Made by a program: the position numbers and the translations under genes | Source: Ignavibacteria bacterium | GTDB taxonomy: Bacteria > Bacteroidota > Ignavibacteria > Tepidaquicellales > OLB5 | Assembly: GCA_030835005.1 (NCBI GenBank) | Contig: JAUQWT010000112.1 | Location: 1-32,929 of the forward strand | Direction: 5' to 3' | DNA: 32,929 bases | Notes under the pieces: model-generated | Told to the model about the DNA's origin: nothing | The model's input: only the letters and a program-made list of their open reading frames with translations | The model's database searches: none | Part shown: positions 8,914 to 16,930 of the stretch, in pieces | Numbering within the stretch: position 1 is the first letter of the stretch | How the letters are laid out: the number at the start of each line of letters is the position of its first letter

Positions 8914-11083
8914 CGATCGTCTTAAGGAAACTTTGTTTGATCTTTATAAGATCTTTTAAGGTCAGATCGCATTCATCAAGTTCTCCATCAAGGAATCTCG
9001 CCTTAATAATTTCACTGATCTGGGTCTCAAGTTTTGCAGGTGTTGGATCTTCGATCGATCTTGTGGCCGCTTCGGTGGAATCAGCAAGCATAACAATGCC
9101 TGTTTCTTTTGTCTGGGGCTTCGGCCCCGGGTAGCGGTATATATACTCATGAGTAGTATCAACTTCCCCGTCATCGGTTCTTGCTTTTTCATAAAAGTAA
9201 GATACAAGGTTAGTACCGTGATGCATTGGGATAAAATCTATTATCTCCTTTGGCAGTCGGTGTTTTTCAGCAAGTTTAATCCCGTTCCTAACGTGGGAAA
9301 TAATCATCTTTGCGCTTAAAGAGGGATTCAAATCATCATGTTTGTTTGAATCCATTTGATTTTCCACGTAATAGTCGGGATTGAGTATCTTTCCTATATC
9401 ATGATAATAACATCCCACCCTGGCCAGGATCTGGTTAGCACCAATTTCCTTTGCGGCTTGTTCAGATAGATTCCCCATGATTATAGAGTGATGAAATGTG
9501 CCTGGCGCTTTTGAAGAAAGCTCCCTCAATAACGGATTATTAAAATCACTCAGTTCAAGAAAAACAAGGTCAGTAGCCACTCTGAATACCCGCTCATAAA
9601 ATATCAATAAACCATAAGCCAAAATCGGCGAAAGAATGGAGTTAAGAGCAGCGAAAAATACCTGAGATTTCATCATTCCGAAATCCTCATACCTTTCCAG
9701 CCCTATGGCCGCTATTGCGGCAAAATACCCTGCAAAAATATATATCATTGAAACAAAGATCTGTGATCTGTTTTTTATATCCCTTACTGAATAAACTACT
9801 AGTACAGATGCACAGAAATTAGGGATCAGGATATCATAGTCCCCACCCCTTACAGCCGAGACAAGTATGCAGATAATAATAATCACATATACAGCCAGCC
9901 TGGAGTCAAAAATTATTGTTAGAAGCATTGCTGCTACAGGAACAAATATTACATACTCAATAGGAAAGTTGACTTTCAGCTGAAGGCTAAGATACGAGAA
10001 AAGGCATTGAAGCAGTATAACTGATGTAATAATTATCAGCTTGAAATTATCTTCGAAAATTCGAGTTCTCATCTTGAACAGGAATATCCCGATAAGAAAA
10101 ACCATTAATCCAACAAAGAGGAATCGGCCTAACTGCTGCAGGATAAAGTCTGTATTGCCTATCTGTTCATTTCTGACCCGCTTATAGGATTCCAGTTTTA
10201 GCTTAGTAACTTCATTGATCGGTTCATGCTTGCTGACGATCCTCTCATTTTCCCTGACCAGGCCAAATGTTTTAGGAACTGCTTCAGTAACAGCGAACAG
10301 TATTTTTTCAGTCTCATTTTTGTCATATACAAAATCAGGAAATACAAATGTCCTTGCTATTTTGAAAGATATGCTGGCAAGCTCCTGGTTCTTGAAAAAA
10401 CTGTTAAAGTCATTTGTAAGTATTCTTTCAGTTTCAGATCCGTCCCTTACATCATTAAGGTCAATGGTTTCTTCTATCTTGTTCTTTATATATGCAATTT
10501 TTCCTGTGCTTATTCCGCTTTTGGGAATGTCGATAATTTTCTTGTCATTTAATTGGTTCAAAGACTGAATTATCTTCTTCTTAAAGGCATCCAATGAGGG
10601 CTGGCTGCTCAAATTTCCTGTTAGACTGCTCCATTCTGCTTCAGTAAATGTGATCCCCAGATCTGATTTTAGGTTGTTGAGGACTTGCTCTGAAGTAGTT
10701 CTCTTTTCTTCAGGCAATGATTTCTCTTTCTCAAATTCAGATTCATAATCTATAACTTTCTGCAATTTTGCAAACAAAATGTTTAGCGAGTCAAGCCAGT
10801 TCTGGTCAAATGTTTTGTTTTGATTCAAGTTAAAGACAGGAAGAACCCTGTTTTTGGCTTCATCAACTTCATTGCCATAAACTGATTCACTTTTGTAAAT
10901 AGGAAAGCTAAAAGGCGCAATCAGATCCTCTTTACTCCAAACCATTCCTACGGTATAATCTGCTTCGATTGTCTCATATTTGGGAAACATCGCTGTTACA
11001 AGAATGACCGTGAGCAAACCAAGAAAGAACCTGACAATTTTGTCGGTTCTGAAGGTCAGCTTATTTCTCTTAAGTTGTGCCAA
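8846..11083 (-). CDS. pgpH: 7TM-HD (PgpH-type) membrane phosphohydrolase, probable c-di-AMP phosphodiesterase
   Basis: The 745-aa protein starts with one membrane helix (IVRFFLGLLTVILVTAMF), followed by a large extracytoplasmic 7TMR-HDED domain (about residues 45-320), seven helices (about 320-500) and a cytosolic HD domain. The HD motifs are intact: FHHSIIMGNLSEQAAKEIG, CYYHDIGKILNP, HVRNGIKLAEKHRLP, and PMHHGTNLVSYFYEKA. This arrangement defines PgpH, which hydrolyses cyclic di-AMP to pApA in Listeria and relatives. The c-di-AMP substrate is inferred by family, not proven here. It begins with TTG 11083, with no upstream ATG in frame before the hydrophobic helix. Its end overlaps the xerD ORF. 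A Kup K+ transporter lies just across the divergent gap, which suits c-di-AMP biology. Confidence 0.9.
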   Translation of the reverse strand: MAQLKRNKLTFRTDKIVRFFLGLLTVILVTAMFPKYETIEADYTVGMVWSKEDLIAPFSFPIYKSESVYGNEVDEAKNRVLPVFNLNQNKTFDQNWLDSLNILFAKLQKVIDYESEFEKEKSLPEEKRTTSEQVLNNLKSDLGITFTEAEWSSLTGNLSSQPSLDAFKKKIIQSLNQLNDKKIIDIPKSGISTGKIAYIKNKIEETIDLNDVRDGSETERILTNDFNSFFKNQELASISFKIARTFVFPDFVYDKNETEKILFAVTEAVPKTFGLVRENERIVSKHEPINEVTKLKLESYKRVRNEQIGNTDFILQQLGRFLFVGLMVFLIGIFLFKMRTRIFEDNFKLIIITSVILLQCLFSYLSLQLKVNFPIEYVIFVPVAAMLLTIIFDSRLAVYVIIIICILVSAVRGGDYDILIPNFCASVLVVYSVRDIKNRSQIFVSMIYIFAGYFAAIAAIGLERYEDFGMMKSQVFFAALNSILSPILAYGLLIFYERVFRVATDLVFLELSDFNNPLLRELSSKAPGTFHHSIIMGNLSEQAAKEIGANQILARVGCYYHDIGKILNPDYYVENQMDSNKHDDLNPSLSAKMIISHVRNGIKLAEKHRLPKEIIDFIPMHHGTNLVSYFYEKARTDDGEVDTTHEYIYRYPGPKPQTKETGIVMLADSTEAATRSIEDPTPAKLETQISEIIKARFLDGELDECDLTLKDLIKIKQSFLKTIVGIHHHRIKYPESIESEEEEKS

Positions 11084-11203
11084 TGATGTTAATTCGGTTT
11101 ATATGTCTAAATTAACAATAATTAAATTTTTTAAGTGTGCAGATATAAAGGTATATGCAGTATTGATAAATACTTGATTATAATCCAATTTTTACATAAA
11201 ACG

Positions 11204-11506
11204 TTAATTGATCTGGTAAAGCGTGGAGTATCTTGTTTTGCCGCCAACCACATACTCACCCAGGATCTTAGTTGTCAACCCGTAGATCGTATCGTCCATT
11301 TCGTCTTCAAGGCCCTCAAACTCAGCCTCATCATTTAGAACGTAAATCTCTGAAAAACTATTCTTTTTGTTCTTATCCTCAACAATCATATAATTATGTT
11401 TAGTATGAGAATTCATGTAATTTTCCAGTTCTTTGGCATCTGAAAGATAATCGTCCCTTTTTTCCGGGTGAACGTCGTAACTAATTTGAAATAGTATTTT
11501 ATTCAT
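11204..11506 (-). CDS. small acidic protein, possible dimeric alpha/beta-barrel (hypothetical)
   Basis: A 100-aa soluble protein with no signal or membrane segment. Its pattern of a beta strand (KILFQISYDV), a helix (EKRDDYLSDAKELENYM), two further strands (NYMIVED, FSEIYVLND) and an acidic helix (EAEFEGLEDEMDDTIYGL) looks like the ferredoxin-like half-barrel of antibiotic-biosynthesis-monooxygenase or Dabb relatives. I do not recognise a named family and infer no function. It begins at ATG 11506, with a TATATT at 11515-11520 (minus strand) only 8 nt before. It lies 120 bp upstream of the PgpH-type gene on the same strand. Because the encoded fold-like pattern is coherent and no longer ORF competes on the other strand, I take it as real. 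Confidence 0.7.
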   Translation of the reverse strand: MNKILFQISYDVHPEKRDDYLSDAKELENYMNSHTKHNYMIVEDKNKKNSFSEIYVLNDEAEFEGLEDEMDDTIYGLTTKILGEYVVGGKTRYSTLYQIN

Positions 11507-11823
11507 GATTAGGCAATATAATTTTAAGCAATTTTAATTGAAAGTGCATTTTTTAAGTAACTCTTTTTAATTCACTCTCTTACTGAAAGACACATTTGTG
11601 AACAAAAATTTGCCGGATTATTGATACAAATAATGCAATTTTTAAATGATATGCTTTTTATTAAATTTATGGACTGCTTTCAAAACGGTTTTTTTGTACA
11701 TGCAGAAATCAGACCATAAATAGCATAAGTACCGAACAATCAAATATTTCTCCAGTAGAAAATAGAAGTAGAAATAAACATCTAAAGTACTTATTATATT
11801 TATCCATAGGGGCTTTAGGTGTT
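11507..11823. other. divergent intergenic region with the undefined start of kup
   Basis: About 200 bp of AT-rich DNA separate the small acidic gene from the first plausible Kup codons. The last ~108 bp (from about 11716) read in frame with Kup and look like its real N-terminus. I see no riboswitch-like fold, no clear terminator and no convincing -35/-10 pair on the plus strand. The minus-strand ORF 11642-11929 spans this part but shows no coding character. Confidence 0.5.
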
Positions 11824-13635
11824 GTGTATGGAGATATAGGTACCAGTCCTTTATACGCACTAAAAGAATGTTTTTCGCCGGCACACGGTGTCTTACCAAC
11901 TCATGATAATGTTTTGGGAGTGCTTTCACTCGTATTCTGGGCTCTGATAATTGTCATCTCGATCAAGTACCTGATAATTGTAATGAGGGCCGATAACGAA
12001 GGTGAAGGCGGAATTCTTGCATTAATGGAATTAGTGCGCCCGAATAAATACGGATTGAATTACATTATCATAATTAGCATCGGATTGTTCGGAGCAGCTT
12101 TGCTTTATGGAGACGGAATAATAACTCCAGCTATTTCAGTTCTTAGTGCCGTTGAAGGTCTTCAGATAGCAACACCTCATTTAGAGCATTATGTAATTCC
12201 AATTACCGTAGTAATATTGTTCTTTTTGTTTTATTTTCAGCATAGAGGTACAGGTAAAGTTGGCATTGTGTTCGGGCCAATCATGATTGTTTGGTTCTTA
12301 TCCATTGCAGGTCTTGGTATTGCTGCAATATTAAACAATCCTGAAGTTATTTTGGCTTTGAATCCTTTATATGCTTATCATTTCTTTCTTTCAAATGGAT
12401 TTCACGGATTTGTGATTCTGGGATCTGTTTTTCTCGTTGTCACAGGCGGTGAAGCGCTTTATGCCGATATGGGTCATTTTGGACCAAAGCCCATTAGGTT
12501 TGCCTGGTTTACAATAGTACTTCCTTGTTTGCTGTTGAATTATTTCGGGCAGGGTGCAATGATGCTGCAGAATCCTCTTGCAGCAAAGAACCCGTTTTAT
12601 TTCCTTGCCCCGGATTGGGCACTTTATCCAATGGTTGCGATATCTACAATTGCCACTGTAATTGCCTCACAGGCGCTGATCTCAGGAGCGTTTTCAATTA
12701 CCCAGCAGGCGATTCAACTGGGCTATTTGCCAAGGGTGAGAATAATACATACTTCCCGTGAAGAGCGCGGACAGATCTATATTCCACAGCTTAACTGGAT
12801 GTTATTCATCGGAACGATTTGGCTCGTATTGAGCTTCAGAACTTCCGGAAACCTGGCAGCGGCTTATGGTATTGCAGTTACCTCAACTATGGTTATAACC
12901 ACAATACTTGCCTTTATTGCAATGAGAAAGCTCTGGAAATGGTCAATAATATTTTCGGTATTTATTTCACTATTCTTCATAACTGTTGATCTGGCATTTT
13001 GGGGAGCCAATTTGCTGAAAATACTACACGGAGGATGGGTACCTCTTGCAATTGGTTCAATGATTTACCTTATCATGACTACCTGGAGTTGGGGCAGAAA
13101 AAAACTTCTTTTGAAGATCGAAGAAGAAACTCAGCCGATAGAAAAATTTATTGATGAAGTTATGAGCGTGAGGGTCGTTTCAACACCGGGGACTGCTATA
13201 TATATGTCAAGCAATCCTAAAGGTACGCCTCCTGCACTTGTTAAGAATCTAAAGCATAATAGAGTCCTACACAAGCAGATAATTGTTCTGAGCATAATCT
13301 TCAAGAAAGTGCCTCATATCAATGAAGAAGATTCTATTGTAATTGCCAATCCTACAGAAGGTTTTTACAGAGTTATGGCTTCGTATGGGTTTATGGATAA
13401 TGCGAATATGCAGCAAATAATATCTCTTTTGAATTCTAAAGGGATTGTAATAAATATCGACAAAACTACCTTCTTCCTTGGCAGAGAACTTCTGGTTGTA
13501 AAAGATCGGAATGGATTTATCAGACTAAGGAAGAAATTGTTCGTACTTCTTTCCAGAAATTCTCAAAGAGTTACAGAGTTTTTTAATATTCCTAATGACA
13601 GGGTATTTGAAGTAGGTTCACAGATTGAGCTTTAG
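11824..13635 (+). CDS. kup: Kup-family potassium transporter
   Basis: The protein is a low-affinity K+ uptake (KUP/HAK) transporter with about 12 membrane helices. Its hallmarks are VYGDIGTSPLYALKECF, EGEGGILALMELV, GDGIITPAISVLSAVEGL, TGGEALYADMGHFG and a cytoplasmic tail of about 150 residues. The listed start is the GTG chosen by the ORF track, which cuts through the first helix. The reading frame stays open upstream to a stop at 11662 and supplies the missing half (LKYLLYLSIGALG) plus a polar N-terminus from about 11716. Over that stretch there is no in-frame ATG, GTG or TTG, only ATA/ATT/CTG-type codons. An ATG at 11700 lies in another frame (MQKSDHK, then stop). The true product is probably about 639 aa, close to the family norm. 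It converges on the zincin gene with a 6-bp gap. Confidence 0.92.
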   Translation: MYGDIGTSPLYALKECFSPAHGVLPTHDNVLGVLSLVFWALIIVISIKYLIIVMRADNEGEGGILALMELVRPNKYGLNYIIIISIGLFGAALLYGDGIITPAISVLSAVEGLQIATPHLEHYVIPITVVILFFLFYFQHRGTGKVGIVFGPIMIVWFLSIAGLGIAAILNNPEVILALNPLYAYHFFLSNGFHGFVILGSVFLVVTGGEALYADMGHFGPKPIRFAWFTIVLPCLLLNYFGQGAMMLQNPLAAKNPFYFLAPDWALYPMVAISTIATVIASQALISGAFSITQQAIQLGYLPRVRIIHTSREERGQIYIPQLNWMLFIGTIWLVLSFRTSGNLAAAYGIAVTSTMVITTILAFIAMRKLWKWSIIFSVFISLFFITVDLAFWGANLLKILHGGWVPLAIGSMIYLIMTTWSWGRKKLLLKIEEETQPIEKFIDEVMSVRVVSTPGTAIYMSSNPKGTPPALVKNLKHNRVLHKQIIVLSIIFKKVPHINEEDSIVIANPTEGFYRVMASYGFMDNANMQQIISLLNSKGIVINIDKTTFFLGRELLVVKDRNGFIRLRKKLFVLLSRNSQRVTEFFNIPNDRVFEVGSQIEL

Positions 13636-13641
13636 TAGCTG

Positions 13642-14016
13642 TCAATAACCTGCTTGTCTGATCTCATCTTCATTCATCCCAAAATAATGTGCCACTTCAT
13701 GTATCACCACTTCCCTGATCTTCTCTTTTAGTTCATCCATAGTATCGCAATGAGACTCAATATTCCTTTGAAATAAGATTATCCTGTCGGGAGTAACTCC
13801 CATATAATAAGTATTTCTAAAAGTGTACGGTGTGCCTGAATACAATCCGAGCAGCGAATAAATATTCGGCAGTCCTAATCGTTCTATATCGCTTTCTGTT
13901 GGATACTGCTCAACAATAAACGCTACATTATCGATCTTTTTTTTGAAATCTGCAGGTATTGCTGCAATTGCATCATCCATCATGCCGTGGAATTCGTCTT
14001 CACTTACTCTTATCAT
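13642..14016 (-). CDS. small zincin-like metallopeptidase-family protein
   Basis: A 124-aa cytosolic protein whose C-terminal part carries an intact zinc-protease signature, VIHEVAHYFGMNE (HExxHxxGxxE; first His about residue 106). The N-terminal part (FKKKIDNVAFIVEQYPT and YMGVTPDRIILFQRNIE) matches the compact 'possible zinc metallopeptidase' family (PF06262), whose substrates are largely unknown. The ORF track starts at 14034, but ATG 14016 is preferred because GGAGG stands exactly 6 nt in front of it, inside the end of the upstream gene. It overlaps the deacetylase gene by 17 bp, the last link of a seven-gene minus-strand run. Proteolytic activity is inferred from the motif only. Confidence 0.85.
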   Translation of the reverse strand: MIRVSEDEFHGMMDDAIAAIPADFKKKIDNVAFIVEQYPTESDIERLGLPNIYSLLGLYSGTPYTFRNTYYMGVTPDRIILFQRNIESHCDTMDELKEKIREVVIHEVAHYFGMNEDEIRQAGY

Positions 14017-14707
14017 CACAATCCTCCATAACAAACGGTTTTTTTATTTCTACTATTCTGAATTTTTCGCTATACTTATATTTCCTTGTATAGTTAGATA
14101 AATGGGATCTAACCCACTTAGACATTGAATCATGATCATCAAATTGGGACCGGTGAGCCTCGATTAATCTTATCTTTGAGTCTATATACTTTGTAATATT
14201 CTCAAAAAAATTAGGCTTTTCAGGACCGAAAAAATGAAAAAAACTCACTGCATGCGGGTTACCGGGATAAGCATAACGGTTTCTTGCTGCAAAAACTGCA
14301 TCAAATACAGCTTCTGCAATAATTCGATGATCGCGGTGATTGAGATTTATGCTTTCAAAAGATTTATTCGCCGGGTCAAAACTGAAAATAATATCTGGCT
14401 TTACTGCTTTGATTATTTTCACCAGCTTTGAGCGCAAACTCTCGGTATATTCCAAATGGCAATCTCTTTGATTGAGAAAAAATACTTCCTTTACTCCAAG
14501 TATTGCCGCAGCCTTCAGCTGTTCTTTATGCCTGATCTTAATTCTCTCTGCTTTAGGCTTATGTTTGATCTTAAAGCCATTTTCACCATTAGTAGCGACT
14601 GCAAAAAAGATATCATAACCCGATTCTTTATACTTAAACATAGTACCGCCGCAGGAAAACTCGATATCATCAGGGTGGGCAGAAACTGCTAGGATAACTT
14701 TTCTCAT
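14000..14707 (-). CDS. PIG-L/LmbE-family zinc deacetylase
   Basis: The 235-aa protein has the PIG-L deacetylase signature AHPDDIEFSCGG (residues 10-20) and the second metal motif NLNHRDHR (121-128). These enzymes remove N-acetyl groups from sugar-linked substrates: GlcNAc-PI, GlcNAc-malate in bacillithiol synthesis (BshB), or mycothiol precursors. Length and style agree with the BshB1-type bacterial members, but neither BshA nor BshC is in this window, so the substrate is left open. Its ATG overlaps the lptB stop (ATGA), and its own end contains the GGAGG and start of the zincin gene. Expression is therefore almost certainly coupled to both. Confidence 0.87.
   Translation of the reverse strand: MRKVILAVSAHPDDIEFSCGGTMFKYKESGYDIFFAVATNGENGFKIKHKPKAERIKIRHKEQLKAAAILGVKEVFFLNQRDCHLEYTESLRSKLVKIIKAVKPDIIFSFDPANKSFESINLNHRDHRIIAEAVFDAVFAARNRYAYPGNPHAVSFFHFFGPEKPNFFENITKYIDSKIRLIEAHRSQFDDHDSMSKWVRSHLSNYTRKYKYSEKFRIVEIKKPFVMEDCDDKSK
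14023..14027 (-). promoter_or_regulatory. Shine-Dalgarno site deciding the zincin start
   Basis: GGAGG on the minus strand lies 6 nt before ATG 14016 and inside the end of the deacetylase gene. It favours 14016 over the longer ORF start at 14034. Confidence 0.7.
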
Positions 14708-15444
14708 TGCTGGTACCTATCCAGCTTGAAACTTTCGCCTAAATAGAGTTTCCGGACTTTTTCGTCATCCGCAAGAACTTCAGAAGAACCTTGACGAAAA
14801 ATCTTTCCTTCAATCAAAATGTAACCCCTGTCAACAATTGATAACGTTTCATGTACATTATGATCCGTTATCAGAACACCGATACCTTTTTCCTTCAGCT
14901 TGGCAACTATCTTCATGATTTCTTCTACAGCAATCGGGTCTATTCCGGCAAAAGGTTCGTCAAGCAGTATGAATTTAGGGTCAGTAGCAATTGCCCGAGC
15001 AATTTCAGTGCGTCTTCTTTCGCCTCCGGATAAAACATAGCCTTTGCTTGAAGCGATGTTGCTTATACCAAACTCTTTCATAAGCTCGTTAGTCTTATCT
15101 TCCCTCTCGAATTTTTCCAGATGCATGAATTCAAGTACTGAATAAATATTTTGATAAACAGTCATTTTTTGAAATATTGAAGCTTCCTGTGGCAAATAAC
15201 CTATGCCAAGTCTTGCTCTTTTATACATAGGTTGAGAAGAAATATCTTCACCATCCAGTAAAACCTCACCGGAGTTAGGTTTTATCATTCCTGTAATAAC
15301 ATAAAACGTTGTTGTTTTACCGGCTCCGTTTGGTCCAAGAAGCCCCACAACTTCACCCTGCTTCACAGAAATGGAAACTCCGTCAACAACTGGTCGTTTG
15401 TTGTAGATCTTAACAAGATCATTTGCTTTTAGAATAGATGCCAA
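14704..15444 (-). CDS. lptB: LPS export ABC transporter ATPase LptB
   Basis: The 246-aa ATPase drives extraction of lipopolysaccharide from the inner membrane with LptF/G/C. It has Walker A GPNGAGKT (37-44), a Q-loop in GYLPQEASIF, the signature LSGGE (138-142) with GERRRTEIARAIA, Walker B FILLDEPFAGIDP (158-170) and the switch histidine in ITDHNVHETL. The C-terminal IFRQGSSEVLADDEKVRKLYLGESF is characteristic of LptB rather than amino-acid transporter ATPases. The start is TTG 15444, six bases after the sirtuin stop; no in-frame ATG fits the conserved N-terminus. Partners LptF/G/C are not in this window. The presence of LptB indicates an LPS outer membrane. Confidence 0.95.
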   Translation of the reverse strand: MASILKANDLVKIYNKRPVVDGVSISVKQGEVVGLLGPNGAGKTTTFYVITGMIKPNSGEVLLDGEDISSQPMYKRARLGIGYLPQEASIFQKMTVYQNIYSVLEFMHLEKFEREDKTNELMKEFGISNIASSKGYVLSGGERRRTEIARAIATDPKFILLDEPFAGIDPIAVEEIMKIVAKLKEKGIGVLITDHNVHETLSIVDRGYILIEGKIFRQGSSEVLADDEKVRKLYLGESFKLDRYQQ

Positions 15445-15450
15445 TGAATA

Positions 15451-16194
15451 TTAATTTCCTTTAATTGATTTAATTTGTTTAGCCAATTCACTCAAAACTT
15501 CTCCGCTTTTTCCCAGAATTGTTTCATCAAGATCCATTGACATAGCTGTAGGTTTTGTATTTATCTCTACAACATATGCTCCGGCTCTTTTGGCTATTAT
15601 CGGCATTAAAGCTGCCGGATAAACCTCTGACGATGTTCCGATCGAAAAGAACACATCTGAAGCAGCTGCGCACTCCTGAGCATAGATCAATGATTCTTCA
15701 GGTAGCATCTCCCCAAACCAAACAACATCTGGTCTGATCAGGCCTCCACACTTCTCACATTTTAAAACTTTTTTTTCAGTAACATCTATCTCGTTGTAAA
15801 AAGTCCTGCACTTCAGGCAGAAATTCCGCTCAATATTCCCGTGAAGCTCGGTAATATTTCTGCTCCCGGCACGAAAATGAAGATTGTCAATATTCTGGGT
15901 TATGACATCAAATTTCGGGAACAATAATTCCATTTCGGCTAGAGCAATATGACCCGGATTCGGCTTGACCTCACGCATGATCTCACGTCTATGCTGATAC
16001 CAGTTCCATACAAAATCAGGATCATTAATGAAGGCATCAAAATTAGCAAGATCTTCGGGTCTGAATTTTTCCCAAATTCCCCCTTTATCTCTAAAGGTGG
16101 GGACACCGCTTTCTGCAGATACTCCGGCCCCGGTTAAGACCGAAACATTTCTCGCTTTTGCAAGCCGGTTGATCAATTCTTTGCTGAACTTCAC
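15451..16194 (-). CDS. cobB: Sir2-family NAD-dependent protein deacylase (class III-like)
   Basis: A 247-aa sirtuin with the NAD-binding stretch VLTGAGVSAESGVPTFRDKGG (19-39), TQNIDNLH (99-106), catalytic His118 (ELHGNI) and a zinc site of four cysteines (CLKC 126/129 and CEKC 146/149). Tyr66 and Arg69 in NWYQHRR match the YxxR pair that lets SIRT5-like class III enzymes prefer succinyl or malonyl lysines, so desuccinylase activity is plausible as well as deacetylation. It begins with GTG 16194, sharing one base with the pdxJ stop (TAGTG), which implies coupled translation. Role: removing acyl marks from metabolic enzymes; the exact targets are unknown. Confidence 0.92.
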   Translation of the reverse strand: MKFSKELINRLAKARNVSVLTGAGVSAESGVPTFRDKGGIWEKFRPEDLANFDAFINDPDFVWNWYQHRREIMREVKPNPGHIALAEMELLFPKFDVITQNIDNLHFRAGSRNITELHGNIERNFCLKCRTFYNEIDVTEKKVLKCEKCGGLIRPDVVWFGEMLPEESLIYAQECAAASDVFFSIGTSSEVYPAALMPIIAKRAGAYVVEINTKPTAMSMDLDETILGKSGEVLSELAKQIKSIKGN

Positions 16195-16916
16195 TATTGC
16201 CTGATTCTTCTGATTATTGTCAGCATTTCTCTCACTGCAGAATCAAGACCTGTAAAAACAGCTCTCGCTAAAATAGAGTGCCCGATACTCACTTCATCAA
16301 TATCGTATATATTCGCAATTGCAGTAATATTCTGGTAATTAAGTCCGTGCCCTGCATTAACACCTATTCCAAGTCCTTTGGCTATAGATGCAGTCTGCCT
16401 GATCTTTTCCAGCTCAGTTATGAGCTCAGCTGAATTGTGAAGCCTTGCATACTTTCCGGTATGAATTTCAATCATATCTGCTCCGTATTCTAATGCCAAA
16501 TCTACACTTTCCGGCGATGGCTCAATAAATAGGCTAATCTTGATGCCTGCTTCTTTAAGATGTTCGATCGCAGGCGTCAGCTTAAATTCAGCAGCAGCCA
16601 GATCAAGTCCGCCTTCAGTTGTCAACTCTTCTCTTTTTTCCGGAACAAGTGTGACCATATACGGTTTCAGACCACACGCAATCCTAACCATTTCATCAGT
16701 TGCTGCCATTTCAAGATCAAGTTTAGTCTTAACAGTTTCCATCAGGATCTTTACATCACGATCTATAATATGCCTTCTGTCTTCTCTCAAATGGCATACT
16801 ATTCCGTCTGCTCCCGCTAATTCACAAATACCCGCTGCCAAAACAGGATCAGGTTCAACTTCCCTTCTTGCCTGCCTTAAGGTAGCGATATGATCGATAT
16901 TTATGCAAAGTCTCAT
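16194..16916 (-). CDS. pdxJ: pyridoxine 5'-phosphate synthase PdxJ
   Basis: The 240-aa TIM-barrel enzyme condenses 1-deoxyxylulose 5-phosphate with 3-amino-2-oxopropyl phosphate to give pyridoxine 5'-phosphate in the DXP-dependent vitamin B6 route. The N-terminus RLCINIDHIATLRQARR is diagnostic. Other conserved stretches are CHLREDRRHI, TLVPEKREELTTEGGLD, ADMIEIHTGKYA, GIGVNAGHGLNYQN and EVSIGHSILARAVF. Length equals the family norm. It starts at ATG 16916, 14 bp after the CPBP stop, and its stop overlaps the sirtuin GTG. The partner PdxA is not in the window. Confidence 0.96.
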   Translation of the reverse strand: MRLCINIDHIATLRQARREVEPDPVLAAGICELAGADGIVCHLREDRRHIIDRDVKILMETVKTKLDLEMAATDEMVRIACGLKPYMVTLVPEKREELTTEGGLDLAAAEFKLTPAIEHLKEAGIKISLFIEPSPESVDLALEYGADMIEIHTGKYARLHNSAELITELEKIRQTASIAKGLGIGVNAGHGLNYQNITAIANIYDIDEVSIGHSILARAVFTGLDSAVREMLTIIRRIRQ

Positions 16917-16930
16917 AGGTTTACACTATA

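Noticed and set aside
10215-10568. 117-aa and 108-aa plus-strand ORFs
   Set aside because: Both are antisense to the extracytoplasmic domain of the PgpH-type protein and overlap each other in different frames.
11507-11715. c-di-AMP (ydaO-type) riboswitch upstream of kup
   Set aside because: The region is short and AT-rich, and I see none of the conserved G-rich helices expected.
11642-11929. 95-aa minus-strand ORF across the kup start
   Set aside because: It lies antisense to conserved Kup coding sequence and has no recognisable domain; a shadow ORF.
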